A stretch of DNA of 64,000 bases. It comes from an uncultured Desulfuromusa sp. GTDB lineage: Bacteria > Desulfobacterota > Desulfuromonadia > Desulfuromonadales > Geopsychrobacteraceae. Where the stretch lies: NCBI RefSeq assembly GCF_963675815.1, contig NZ_OY776576.1:124001-188000 (forward strand), read 5' to 3'. How positions within the stretch are numbered: position 1 is the stretch's first letter; the number at the start of each line of letters is the position of its first letter. Of the stretch, positions 18,872-27,598 are shown one piece after another. The notes below the pieces were generated by a model. That model did no database searches, was not told where the DNA came from, and saw only the letters and a list, made by a program, of their open reading frames with translations. The position numbers and the translations under genes are program-made.

Positions 18872-19267
18872 TTATTCAGTAGTAACAGCGGTCAGATTCA
18901 TTGTGAGTAAAACACCGGGTTTCGGGAGCTCACTTACACCAATTACTGTTCGCGCAGGACGATGGTCACCCATCATCTCGACATAGGCGCGGTTCATTTC
19001 GTCAAAGTCTTTCATGCAATCTAAAAATATGTTTACGTGGATAACTTGATTCAAGTTTGAACCTACGGAGTAGAGCATTGTTTCAAAGGACTTAATAATT
19101 TGCTTTGTTTGCGAATATACATCTGCACCAGCAAGCTGACCGGTAGCCGGGTTTACCCCAGCAATCCCCCCAATGCTGATAAACGGACCGACCTTAGCGA
19201 TATGATTGTAAGGCCCTATGGGATCAGGTGTATTTGCGGGAGTGGATGTTTCAACTTTATTTACCAC
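18872..19267 (-). CDS. RidA family enamine/imine deaminase (cassette gene)
   Basis: RidA/YjgF proteins hydrolyse reactive enamine and imine intermediates released by PLP enzymes. The 131-residue product has the family length. It carries GPYNHI near the start and GIAGVNPATGQL, and it ends with RPARTVIGVSELPKPG, which includes the arginine that binds the substrate carboxylate. It starts with GTG, preceded by AGAGAGG. It forms a complete integron cassette: it begins shortly after one attC core and is followed 24 bp later by its own attC. Confidence 0.93.
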   Translation of the reverse strand: MVNKVETSTPANTPDPIGPYNHIAKVGPFISIGGIAGVNPATGQLAGADVYSQTKQIIKSFETMLYSVGSNLNQVIHVNIFLDCMKDFDEMNRAYVEMMGDHRPARTVIGVSELPKPGVLLTMNLTAVTTE

Positions 19268-19327
19268 AGACGCCTCTCTCTCAGTTTATATAATGCGATT
19301 TATTAACGATGCAATATTTCATTTACA

Positions 19328-19416
19328 GCTAACGCCCCGCTAAACGGCGAGCGTCAGTGAGTCCGGTGGAGGCCACGTTTTTTGTGGCCGGAACGAATTT
19401 GAGCGGCTTGTTACAC
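19328..19416 (-). other. attC: Integron attC recombination site (nuclease-like cassette)
   Basis: On the minus strand the site runs from GTGTAAC, through AAGCCGCTCAAATTCGT and a long GGCCAC / GTGGCC hairpin with an AAAAAAC loop, to AACGCTCGCCGTTTAGCGG and the core GCGTTAGC. The 89-bp length and paired arms (CCGCT with AGCGG) are typical of attC. The stop codon TAA of the upstream gene lies inside the first core, also typical of cassettes. Confidence 0.92.
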
Positions 19417-19959
19417 GTTGACCTTGGATACATGTTTAACCAATTTCTCTTCAATTTGCATAAGCCGAAGAATAGGAGATTTTAACTCCTTTGTTTCTTT
19501 GGCAGCATACTTTCTAAGTTGTGATAAGCAGTTGAGATACGCTTGGTTTATTACTGGCTCAAGTTCAATGCCAAACTCTGAGCGTAAATTCTGTTGAATT
19601 TCTTCAATATCTCTCGTTTGGTTATTTTTTGCACTCGAACCTTGGTTTTTGACTATGGGGGACCAAAGCATAAAATGCTTTTCGTAACCCTCGAAATACT
19701 TGTTGGCATATTGAATATTTTTCCGAAACTTCTTAGTAAAGCGATCCACATTGTCAGGCTGTCGATCCTTGACATACTGAAGACCTGTTACTAAATGGGT
19801 GGCCACTTCGCAAATGTAAACAATTTTGTTCTTTGGGTTTATACCAATAACGTCAATTTCGCCCTGAACGTCTGGAGTATATAAGTTGTACTCGACGAAA
19901 TCGCAACCCAGAAAGTATTTCAGATACTCCCCTACAATTTCTTCACCTGGGTTTTGCAC
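19411..19959 (-). CDS. PD-(D/E)XK nuclease-like protein (cassette gene)
   Basis: A 182-residue protein. The N-terminal half resembles the restriction-endonuclease-like fold: a helix with GEEIVGEYL, then GEIDVIGINPKNKIVYICEVA, which fits the D...E-x-K catalytic region of PD-(D/E)XK enzymes. The expected lysine after the glutamate is replaced (EVA), so activity is uncertain. The C-terminal half is helical and charged. It starts with GTG after AAGGAGA and ends inside its own attC, making a complete cassette whose start core is near 19976-19982. The family call is tentative. Confidence 0.6.
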   Translation of the reverse strand: MQNPGEEIVGEYLKYFLGCDFVEYNLYTPDVQGEIDVIGINPKNKIVYICEVATHLVTGLQYVKDRQPDNVDRFTKKFRKNIQYANKYFEGYEKHFMLWSPIVKNQGSSAKNNQTRDIEEIQQNLRSEFGIELEPVINQAYLNCLSQLRKYAAKETKELKSPILRLMQIEEKLVKHVSKVNV

Positions 19960-19975
19960 GATTTCTCCTTAAGAC

Positions 19976-19982
19976 ATGTAAC
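19976..19982 (-). other. Cassette boundary core site
   Basis: GTTACAT (minus strand) matches, with one mismatch, the complement of the first core GTGTAAC of the attC that ends this cassette. It therefore marks the 5' boundary of the nuclease-like cassette. No integrase gene or attI-like structure is recognisable beyond it. Confidence 0.6.
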
Positions 19983-20138
19983 GTTAAATAGATAGTTCTG
20001 TATATAACTGTAAACATAGAAAGTCAGAGCTGTATATAATTTCCGGGATATTCCGGGGGACACAACACCTCTTTCCCGTTAATTCTTGGCCTTTTCGCTG
20101 CTTTCAGCATCAGCTTTCGCCTTTTATTTTGACATCCG

Positions 20139-21926
20139 CTATCCCAGTTCGATAAGAATCCTCTGGATTTCACTCTGGGTCTGTTTGAGTTTAATCTCAC
20201 GACTGGCTGTTTCATGCGCAGTTGATTCACTTTTCTGCAAAGCTATTTCCATGGCTTTACGTGTTGCTGAAATTGTCCTCTCCAATTGTTCAGAGAGCTC
20301 TCCACCAAACTGGGTAAAGTTTTCATCCAGACCACGACGCAAAGCCCAGTTAATCTGTTCAACATTCTGGTTGAGTAACTTAAGCCCCTCTTCCCGCAAC
20401 CGGTTCACAGTTCTTTTACGCCGATACTTCTGGGTCAGAAACTTACGTGAAAGTTTCTGACCCAGCGGATCCATATCCGAGATAAACAGCTCATGACTCC
20501 ACCCGGACACTTCAAACTTTGTATAGGAGCGCCCTACGGCAGGAGCATGATAAGGGATATCAAACAGTTCAGCGGCAATCTTTCTGACCTGCTCCACTAA
20601 TCGATGACTGCGCTGCTGATGCAAGGCAAGTAACTCTGTCGCTTCCGCTTGAATCACTTCGGCAACTTGACGCATTGCCGGGGCAAAGAATGTAGGAAGT
20701 TCTTGTGCCAGCATTTCCCGCACCAGACGTTCAAGTTCTTCAATGTCTTCAATCGATTGGATAAAATTGTCCAGTTGGCACATAATTTTTTCTTTGGCCA
20801 GAGTTCGGACAGCCTCGACTTCTTTCGTTAACCGTCCGACAATCCGCTTTAAATCCCCAGACAAAATATCGCCGGCAGCCTGTTTCTCACGTTCCACATC
20901 CGGCAGTGACTGACGAAACTGTTCAATGCGTTGCTTCAATTCTTCTTCCGGCAAGATCAAAGCCTTTAAAGAAAGTTGTAGCTGCATATTGATATGATTA
21001 AGTTGATCGCTGGTGCGACGCTGTAGAGACACCTGCAAGGTTTTTTGTTTTTCCCGGGCAAAAAAATCAATTAAATTTTTCTCAACCTGCTCCATTCCGC
21101 TAGCTTTCCAGCTATCGTTCTTTGCCGCTAAGCGTGCATTCAAACCCAGCTTGGCCGATATCGGCAATACGAGTGGAGCACCATCATACAGGGGGATTAA
21201 TTGGTCTGATAAAAATCTTAGAGAAGTGGTTTTTTCTCTATCATCCAGATAATCGACTTTATTCAGGAGAAAGAAAGTTCGAGGTAAGCACTGTTTGATC
21301 TCTTTGAGATAATCAAGCTCCATTTCGGTGATTGGCGGATCAGCAGAGACAAGAAAGATGGCCGCATCGCATTGCGGAAGAATTTGATAGGCTACTTCCG
21401 TATTATGTTTATAGGTTGAGCCAATCCCCGGCGTATCGATTAATACAATTCCTTGCTTGAGAATATCGGCAGGATGACCGATATCAACCCGTGCGACCAT
21501 GCGTTGATTCTTCGGATTCCCCTTTTCAGTCACAAATTCTGTCAGGAAATCACTGATTGACTGGCCGGATGAGGGTGAGAACTTAACAATTTCTTCCTCT
21601 GAACTAAAAGCAACCTGGATCTCTATTTCTTCTGCAGCACTGATAAAAGTGGGGATCGCCGTTGCCGGAAGAATATCAGTTGGCAATAATTCCTCCCCGA
21701 GAAGTGCATTTAAAAAAGTACTTTTCCCGCGCTTGAACTGCCCTAGAACAGCAAGGCGAAATTTCCCGGCTAGGAGGCGTTGGCTAATTGATTCAAGCTC
21801 GCGTCGACCATCAGAATAGTCATCGTCCATGTCGTTTAAGCAACAAAGAGCCTGCGACAGAACGTTGCCCAGATCTTCGTGATGAGAAGATTCACCTGAT
21901 TCTTTTTCTTTCTGTTGTTCGTCCAT
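20139..21926 (-). CDS. Dynamin-like GTPase
   Basis: A large GTPase of the bacterial dynamin family, expected to bind or remodel membranes. The 595-residue protein has the G1 P-loop GQFKRGKST (about residue 60), G3 DTPGIGS and G4 LNKVDYLD in an N-terminal GTPase domain (to about 290), then a long helical region with coiled-coil character. There is no strong membrane helix. The frame opens at a TTG, but AAGGG precedes the ATG at 21926, which is chosen. It appears monocistronic and borders the cassette array. Roles in envelope repair or defence are possible but not shown here. Confidence 0.85.
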   Translation of the reverse strand: MDEQQKEKESGESSHHEDLGNVLSQALCCLNDMDDDYSDGRRELESISQRLLAGKFRLAVLGQFKRGKSTFLNALLGEELLPTDILPATAIPTFISAAEEIEIQVAFSSEEEIVKFSPSSGQSISDFLTEFVTEKGNPKNQRMVARVDIGHPADILKQGIVLIDTPGIGSTYKHNTEVAYQILPQCDAAIFLVSADPPITEMELDYLKEIKQCLPRTFFLLNKVDYLDDREKTTSLRFLSDQLIPLYDGAPLVLPISAKLGLNARLAAKNDSWKASGMEQVEKNLIDFFAREKQKTLQVSLQRRTSDQLNHINMQLQLSLKALILPEEELKQRIEQFRQSLPDVEREKQAAGDILSGDLKRIVGRLTKEVEAVRTLAKEKIMCQLDNFIQSIEDIEELERLVREMLAQELPTFFAPAMRQVAEVIQAEATELLALHQQRSHRLVEQVRKIAAELFDIPYHAPAVGRSYTKFEVSGWSHELFISDMDPLGQKLSRKFLTQKYRRKRTVNRLREEGLKLLNQNVEQINWALRRGLDENFTQFGGELSEQLERTISATRKAMEIALQKSESTAHETASREIKLKQTQSEIQRILIELG

Positions 21927-22142
21927 GCGCAACCCTTAAAATAAACTCAAACAACTGATCTTACGACTTGTTGAGAATAGCATATTTCCGAAAGTATCAA
22001 CATTTTATACAAAATTAAGATAATTTGAGAGAATGGTTTTTTTAAGACAAGGCAATCTTCATAAAACAGGAGATTCTACGCTTTATAGCTGTTTAACAAT
22101 GAAGAAGTCCTGATATCTCGATCTAAAACAAATACATCGACA

Positions 22143-23090
22143 TCAGGTAAACAAATCACTACTTAAATATCGCTCTCCTGAATCCGGCAGAATAACAACA
22201 ATATTCTTTCCGGAAAATTCCGGCTGTTTAGATAATCTGGCAGCGACAGCAACGGCAGCTCCGCTGGAAATACCGGAAAGCATCCCTTCTTCTCTGGCTA
22301 AACGTCTGGCATATTCATAAGCTTCGTCATTACTGACCAGTTCAACATGATCAATCATCTGCAGATCAAGAGTTTCCGGAATAAAACCGGCACCAATGCC
22401 CTGAATTTTGTGTGGCCCGGGCTGAAGCATTTCTCCTGCCAGATATTGGCTAATGACCGGACTGTCTTCCGGCTCGACGGCAACAGAAAGAATTGTTTTT
22501 TTCTTTACTTCTTTTATGAATTTTGAAATTCCACTTATCGTTCCGCCTGTACCGACTCCTGCGACAAGAATATCGATTTCACCATCAGTGTCCTCCCAGA
22601 CTTCAGGTCCGGTTGTCTGAACATGAATCTCAGGATTGGCCGGATTTTTAAACTGATGAAGCAACAAATAGCGATCAGGCTGCTCCTCTGCCATCCTTTC
22701 TGCTTCCTGTACGGCACCAGCCATCCCCTTTGCTCCTGATGTTAAAATCAAGTTAGCACCAAACGCCTTAAGGACTTTACGCCGCTCAATACTCATCGTC
22801 TCAGGCATCGTCAAGGTCAAAGGGATGCCTTTTGCTGCAGCCACAAAAGCCAAAGCGATTCCGGTATTTCCACTGGTTGGCTCAACGATTTCCATGCCAG
22901 GTGTCAATCTTCCCTTTTTTTGCGCATCATCGATCATTGAGACACCAATCCGGCACTTGACTGAGTACGCCGGGTTTCGTCCTTCGATCTTCCCATAAAC
23001 ATTAGCGCCGCCCGGTTCTACGATTTTGTTCAATCGGACCAGTGGAGTACGACCAATTGAAAGTGAATTATCAGCAAATATCTGAGCCAT
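22143..23090 (-). CDS. cysK: Cysteine synthase A (O-acetylserine sulfhydrylase)
   Basis: CysK makes cysteine from O-acetylserine and sulfide using PLP. The 315-residue protein has the PLP-lysine region [11 protein letters not shown] (about residue 45), the substrate loop [12 protein letters not shown], the phosphate-binding GTGGTISG and the C-terminal [10 protein letters not shown], all standard. AGGAGAAAATA precedes the ATG. It stands alone, with long gaps on both sides, so it probably has its own promoter in the 370 bp upstream. Confidence 0.97.
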   Translation of the reverse strand: MAQIFADNSLSIGRTPLVRLNKIVEPGGANVYGKIEGRNPAYSVKCRIGVSMIDDAQKKGRLTPGMEIVEPTSGNTGIALAFVAAAKGIPLTLTMPETMSIERRKVLKAFGANLILTSGAKGMAGAVQEAERMAEEQPDRYLLLHQFKNPANPEIHVQTTGPEVWEDTDGEIDILVAGVGTGGTISGISKFIKEVKKKTILSVAVEPEDSPVISQYLAGEMLQPGPHKIQGIGAGFIPETLDLQMIDHVELVSNDEAYEYARRLAREEGMLSGISSGAAVAVAARLSKQPEFSGKNIVVILPDSGERYLSSDLFT

Positions 23091-23465
23091 TATTTTCTCC
23101 TGCTGTTTTCATGATCCCCCATTCTACATCAAAATAGCGACGAAGTGTGTTTATATCTGTCACTTAATGATATGTAATTAAAAATATAAGCTAACACACC
23201 ACACGCGTCAAGAAAGGGTAACATCAATGCCACAAAAATCACCACTATTAAAAAGGGATTACAAAAACGCAATTATTCACTTTGACGGCATAATTTTGGA
23301 GGTCAGAATGCCCCTTACAACTGGTTGTCGAGGAGAAATCAGCGAACTCAAAACCGGATGACTTTAAAAACTTTTGGCTAGGCTAAAATACGGTCAGTTT
23401 CAGTACCGGAAAGCATATTTGAGCATGACCATACGATTCATTTTTCTAGCTTAATGCATAGTGAC
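23091..23465. other. Intergenic region between divergent cysK and marR
   Basis: About 375 bp that must contain the cysK promoter. It is AT-rich around 23150-23200. No riboswitch or recognisable operator was identified before the palindromes that start at 23466. Confidence 0.4.
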
Positions 23466-23483
23466 ATTATTCAATAGAATAAT
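23466..23483 (+). promoter_or_regulatory. Palindrome, candidate MarR operator
   Basis: ATTATTC and GAATAAT flank a 4-bp centre. It lies just upstream of a TTGACA box (23488-23493) and 65 bp before the MarR gene. Size and AT-rich symmetry fit a MarR dimer site. Confidence 0.45.
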
Positions 23484-23494
23484 TGCCTTGACAA

Positions 23495-23532
23495 TAGATA
23501 GCCTGCTATGCAAAAACATAGCAGGCTATCTA
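23495..23532 (+). promoter_or_regulatory. Long palindrome before the marR-oxidoreductase unit
   Basis: A perfect 16-bp inverted repeat (TAGATAGCCTGCTATG and its complement) surrounds a CAAAAA loop and sits directly after a TTGACA box. It overlaps where the -10 box would fall and ends 15 bp before the start codon. It could be an operator for the encoded MarR protein or an RNA hairpin in the leader. Confidence 0.6.
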
Positions 23533-23547
23533 CTTATAGGGGTATTT

Positions 23548-23988
23548 ATGGAAAATCAAGTCAACAATAATCTTGGATACAAGTTGCATTATTTGGCGCG
23601 ATTGATGATGGCCAGCTTGAATGATCGAATTAAGTCTCAAGGTGTTTCCCCTGGGCAGCTGCCGGTCCTCTGTTGCCTGTATGATGAAGAGGGGCAAACG
23701 CAAGCTGAACTTTGTCGAAGAATCCAGGTGGAACAGCCGACGATGGCCAATACCCTGAGGCGGATGGAAAGGGACGGATTAATCCGACGCACTCCTTGTG
23801 AAAATGATAAACGACAAACACGTATTTTTCTGACCCGTAAAATCCAGCCAACAGTCGAGGCGCTCCAACAAAAGCGGGATACTGTCCTTTCTGAAATGAC
23901 AAGAATGATGTCAGAAGACGATGTGGCAACATTTCACCGACTTCTTGATAGTGCTATGCAGGCACTTGAAAATAATAAAAAAGCATAG
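23548..23988 (+). CDS. MarR family transcriptional regulator
   Basis: A 146-residue winged-helix regulator. Helices and wing read GQTQAELCRRIQVEQPTMANTLRRME, then RDGLIRRTP and NDKRQTRIFLT (quoted in parts), which is the MarR pattern with the conserved D-x-R wing. The frame extends 29 codons upstream through the palindrome, but AGGGG lies before the ATG at 23548. The oxidoreductase gene follows after 11 bp, so the regulator most likely controls itself and that enzyme. The inducer is unknown. A cysteine pair (PVLCCLYDEE) before the recognition helices could sense oxidants. Confidence 0.9.
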   Translation: MENQVNNNLGYKLHYLARLMMASLNDRIKSQGVSPGQLPVLCCLYDEEGQTQAELCRRIQVEQPTMANTLRRMERDGLIRRTPCENDKRQTRIFLTRKIQPTVEALQQKRDTVLSEMTRMMSEDDVATFHRLLDSAMQALENNKKA

Positions 23989-23999
23989 GAGAAAATAAG

Positions 24000-25373
24000 A
24001 TGCAATCTTTTGATGTAGTTGTTATTGGCGGCGGCCCGGGTGGCATGACCGCAGCCATGACCCTGAATCAGTTGGGCAAAACAGTCGCTATAATCCAGGC
24101 AGAAAACGACCATTTTGGTGGAGTTTGCCTTAATCGTGGCTGCATGCCGACTAAATCTCTGCTGAAAGCTGCGACGGCGTATCGTTATGCCCGACAGGGT
24201 GATAAATATGGGCTCTCTCTTTCTGCAGAAAAGGTCGATCTGCAGCGGATACGGTCTGTTGTCGACTCAGACCTTGAGACACTCAAAGGGATGATCCGGG
24301 GGATGATGGGACAAGTCCAGATTGATGTCTTTCGTGGATTTGGATCATTTCAATCTGAACACGAGATATTGATTTCTAAAGTTGATGGCACCAGTCAAGT
24401 GATTCGTGGTGAACAGATTATCATCTCCACGGGATCGGAAACTGTCGAACTTCCTTTTGCTCCCTTCGATGGTCAATATATCCTGTCCAGCGATCAGATG
24501 TTGAAAAACACTGAAATACCGGAAAAGCTGCTCATTATCGGCGGTGGTGCCATAGGCTGTGAATTTGCGACTCTGTATCATACCTTTGGAAGTGAAGTCA
24601 GTGTCGTTGAAGCTCTCGACTCCTTGTTACCCCGAGAAGATAAAGAAGCCGGAAAGGCTCTGCAAGATGCTTTTGAAGCTCAAAACATTACCGTGAAAAC
24701 CGGCACTATGGTTGAGCAACTAACGGTTCAAAACGACCAAGTCATAGTGAAGTATCAAGGCATAGAAACTCCTGAGATCGTTAATAAAGTATTGATCGGA
24801 GTCGGTCGCAAACCGAATATTGACACTCTTAATCTGAATGCCGCCGGGGTTCAGGTCGAGAAAGGTGCGGTAAGCGTTAACTCCACCATGCAAACAAGTG
24901 TCTCACATATCTATGCTCTAGGAGATGTTACCGGAGGAGTTATGCTGGCACATGCGGCCGAAATGGCAGGGCAATTGCTCGCGAAAAACATGGTGCAAGG
25001 AACGCATGTCTCTCTGGAAGAGATTGCGGTCCCACGTGTTGCGTTCAGTCACCCGGAAGTCGCTGGAGTTGGCGTCAGTCATGAAAGTGAAGGAATCCGG
25101 AGCTTTACAATATCACCGGTTCCCAATGGCCGGTCAGTTGTTGATAAAGTGACACCAGCTTTTGTCAAGCTGTTTGTTGAAGAACAGAATTCGGTTGTGG
25201 CAGGAGCAATTATTGTCGGCGAAGCAGCTACCGAAATGATCCATGAGCTGACTTTAGCGGTACAAAACCGCTTAACTCTCAGCCAGATTGGTGGAACGGT
25301 TCACGCACACCCGACACATTCAGCCAATGTGTCTACAGCGGTTCATCAAATGCAAGCATTCAGATCAAGTTGA
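24000..25373 (+). CDS. FAD-dependent pyridine nucleotide-disulfide oxidoreductase (dihydrolipoamide dehydrogenase-like)
   Basis: A 457-residue class I flavoprotein disulfide reductase. FAD motif VVIGGGPGGMTAA is at residue 7, the redox-active disulfide GGVCLNRGCMPTK near 41, a second dinucleotide site LIIGGGAIGCEFATLY near 178, and YALGDVTGGVMLAHAA near 300. The C-terminal HAHPTHSANV keeps the catalytic histidine, but the usual glutamate partner position is alanine. No pyruvate or glycine cleavage genes are near, so this is probably not the main Lpd. RBS AGGAGA precedes the ATG. Control by the MarR gene 11 bp upstream is likely. The electron acceptor is unknown. Confidence 0.88.
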   Translation: MQSFDVVVIGGGPGGMTAAMTLNQLGKTVAIIQAENDHFGGVCLNRGCMPTKSLLKAATAYRYARQGDKYGLSLSAEKVDLQRIRSVVDSDLETLKGMIRGMMGQVQIDVFRGFGSFQSEHEILISKVDGTSQVIRGEQIIISTGSETVELPFAPFDGQYILSSDQMLKNTEIPEKLLIIGGGAIGCEFATLYHTFGSEVSVVEALDSLLPREDKEAGKALQDAFEAQNITVKTGTMVEQLTVQNDQVIVKYQGIETPEIVNKVLIGVGRKPNIDTLNLNAAGVQVEKGAVSVNSTMQTSVSHIYALGDVTGGVMLAHAAEMAGQLLAKNMVQGTHVSLEEIAVPRVAFSHPEVAGVGVSHESEGIRSFTISPVPNGRSVVDKVTPAFVKLFVEEQNSVVAGAIIVGEAATEMIHELTLAVQNRLTLSQIGGTVHAHPTHSANVSTAVHQMQAFRSS

Positions 25374-25401
25374 GCGACGATTCTTCTGAAGAGATCATAG
25401 A

Positions 25402-25437
25402 ATTGCCGTACGGAATTCAGCTCAACCGTACGGCAAT
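25402..25437. terminator. Bidirectional stem-loop between convergent genes
   Basis: A perfect 12-bp inverted repeat (ATTGCCGTACGG and its complement) with a 12-nt loop lies between the oxidoreductase stop and the stop of the convergent secreted-protein gene. There is no long T-run on either side. Confidence 0.6.
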
Positions 25438-25470
25438 CTAAAACTTTAAACCAATTTTTAACAGCAACAA

Positions 25471-25968
25471 CTAGGAGTCACTGACGGTCTCATCAGCTTC
25501 ATCAACATGCGTAGCCGGATCTTGGACCTGATCCTGTACTTGGTCCTGCACCTGATCCTGTACCTGGTCTTGTACTTCATCAGCAACTTGATCCAGTTGA
25601 TATTGGTTTTGGGTCCGCGTCCGGGTTCTGGTTTGAGATTGAGTCTGGGTCATTGATTGTGCTTGCAGACCTGATGCTTCAGCGGTGTTTTCATCCTGCA
25701 TTCCAGGCCCTGTGCCATCACAACTGCCATCGGCAGTTCCACCACCGTTACCGCCATCGCCACCGTTACCGCCATCACCACCACCGTTACCGCCACCATC
25801 GCCACCGTTACCGCCTCCACCACCATTGCCGCCTCCACCATTTCCACCTTTAGCATAAGCAGTGCTTGAGGTCAGGGAACCTGACGAAAAATCAAATGCA
25901 ACAGGGGTTAACACAAACAGTAGAATGACAGACCAAACCAGCGGGGACATTTTCAGAACGCTTCTCAT
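25471..25968 (-). CDS. Secreted low-complexity protein with Gly-Asn and Val-Gln-Asp-Gln repeats
   Basis: A 165-residue protein with a signal peptide (hydrophobic residues about 8-28, cleavage near AYAKGG). A glycine/asparagine/aspartate-rich segment follows (about residues 40-77, GGNGG and GGDGG units), then a Gln/Thr/Arg stretch (TQTQSQTRTRTRTQ). The acidic C-terminal part has four or five copies of VQDQ. AGGAGA precedes the ATG. I recognise no enzyme domain. The composition suggests a disordered extracytoplasmic protein, perhaps structural or surface-adhering. Confidence 0.7.
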   Translation of the reverse strand: MRSVLKMSPLVWSVILLFVLTPVAFDFSSGSLTSSTAYAKGGNGGGGNGGGGGNGGDGGGNGGGDGGNGGDGGNGGGTADGSCDGTGPGMQDENTAEASGLQAQSMTQTQSQTRTRTRTQNQYQLDQVADEVQDQVQDQVQDQVQDQVQDPATHVDEADETVSDS

Positions 25969-26049
25969 TTTTCTCTCCTTCGTTAGGGTTTAATAGTGCG
26001 TCTATGTGATTACTTCAACGCTCCGACGAAGGATTCGTTGACAAATTAT

Positions 26050-26733
26050 TTACATCCCCTTTATTTTTCGCAAAAACAAAACCATAGCTCCTTCTCCACC
26101 ATACTGTTTTGGCGCTCGCACCCACTCAATCACATATTTTTTCCCCTCAGAGGACAAAAACTGCTCCACCTCATGACGTAACACCGAGGTTCCGTCTTCG
26201 GAATGCATCCCTTTACCTGTAATAATGAGCACTGTCTGCAAGCCTTGATACAAAGAATCATCCAAAAAATGTATCAACTTCCGCACGACATCAGTGCGCC
26301 GAAAACCGTGAAGATCCAGGGAAGCTTCAGGTGACAGTTTTCCTCTTTTGAGCTGCTTTAATCGACGTTGCTGTGCCTCGGGAGGCGAATCCTTTGCAGG
26401 CAAACCGTCTCTGAAATTGACAGATAATTCACCCATCGCGGTTAAAAAAATTTCTTCTTCTGTCACCTTTTCAGAATCAGATGGTGGCAAAATAACTGTG
26501 GGTTCAGCAGACAATTCACTGTCAGACTCCACATCGTCACTAAGTTTCTTGACCCCCAGCATCTCCATCTCATCAGCAAAAGAACCGATAACATTGTCAG
26601 ATACCCGCTTTTGTTCAGGCATTTCCGGTTCTTTTTTTTCTGCCCCAGAAACAGCAAACCCCTTCAGATCACTAAAGGGGGTGCTATTAAATTCATTTTT
26701 TTTTGATTTGGCTTTGGTTCTTTTTTTAGCCAT
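26050..26733 (-). CDS. Smr domain protein
   Basis: The Smr domain, also the C-terminal part of MutS2, has nuclease activity on RNA or branched DNA in characterised members. Here a disordered, charged N-terminal region of about 140 residues precedes the Smr domain (about 140-227). Family motifs are LDLHGF and ITGKGMHS, with WVRAPKQYGGEGAMVLFLRK at the end. The 227-residue length resembles stand-alone SmrA/SmrB proteins. It follows the TPR gene closely on the same strand; the corrected end of that gene lies 9 bp upstream of this start. Confidence 0.92.
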   Translation of the reverse strand: MAKKRTKAKSKKNEFNSTPFSDLKGFAVSGAEKKEPEMPEQKRVSDNVIGSFADEMEMLGVKKLSDDVESDSELSAEPTVILPPSDSEKVTEEEIFLTAMGELSVNFRDGLPAKDSPPEAQQRRLKQLKRGKLSPEASLDLHGFRRTDVVRKLIHFLDDSLYQGLQTVLIITGKGMHSEDGTSVLRHEVEQFLSSEGKKYVIEWVRAPKQYGGEGAMVLFLRKIKGM

Positions 26734-26742
26734 ACGTCGTTC

Positions 26743-27467
26743 TCACCGTAAAACCTGTTTGCGTCGACCAGTCATAGCTTTCGTTTGTTTTTTTATAATG
26801 GCTCCCTGCTTTTCCAGATGAAATTGATACCACATATCACCAAAGCTCTTCATTTTTCATCTTTTTACCAGACTCCAGCAGATCCATATTTTCCTGCAAG
26901 CGCTCATCGCTGGTTTTGGCAATACCCTTTTTCAGGATCTCTATGGCTTTTGTCCGTTCACCAACACGGTCCATACAAAAAGCATAAACGGCATAGACCA
27001 TGGGTTCTTTGCGATTTCCTGAAATGGCTTTACCGAACGTTTCAACCATTTTTCCGGTTTTATTTTTTTTCATATAGGTAATTGCCAACATTGAGGTACT
27101 GACCCAGTTCCGGACAAATCCTTTCTCCAAAAATGGAATCGCCTCTTTAAATTCCCGCTTAAGATAATAAATTGTTCCAATTTGCGAATTAATTTGCTGT
27201 TTGACATATATTTGCCAAGGTCCGTATTTCAGACCCGCCTGAAGTTCCTTAATGGCTTTATCAGTCCGGTTTTGCCAGCATATCCTTCTGTGCTGTTTCC
27301 ATCAATGCACCGACTTTTTTCATGATAATTCGCGTCAGCAGCATAAACACAAGGGCAAAGATGACTGCAGAAACAGCCATAGTTATCCAAATATTGGGGG
27401 TGACAAACCCCATCATCAAAGCAGAGGACAAAGCTGAGCAGGCAAGTGAAATCAACATATTAAGCAT
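26743..27467 (-). pseudogene. Membrane-anchored TPR protein, two frameshifts in this sequence
   Basis: Two frames read as one gene. It begins with a 68-codon part from 27467 that has two membrane helices (LISLACSALSSALMMGF and an alanine/valine-rich helix). It continues in another frame with TPR-like repeats (RTDKAIKELQAGLKYGPWQ ... FGKAISGNRKEPMVY ... ERTKAIEILKKGIAK). A third frame adds the tail GDMWYQFHLEKQGA. Removing one A from the run at 27270-27273 and one from 26853-26857 joins all parts into about 240 residues. AAAAGGA precedes the ATG. The function is unknown; both breaks look like homopolymer errors. Confidence 0.75.
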
Positions 27468-27598
27468 TTAGACAATCCTTTTACAGATAGAGAAAAATAA
27501 GATTAAAAATCGTCATATTCAGGCGCTGAACCTTATCAATCTGCGTCCAAAATGTCAAAGCAAACAGCGTTCATTATGCAGAAGAATTGCAAGGGTTA

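Noticed and set aside
25650..25856. His/Arg/Tyr-rich and Val/Ala/Met-rich frames opposite or shifted from the glycine-rich protein
   Set aside because: Artefacts of the GGN repeat; no ribosome-binding site or signal, whereas the chosen frame has both.
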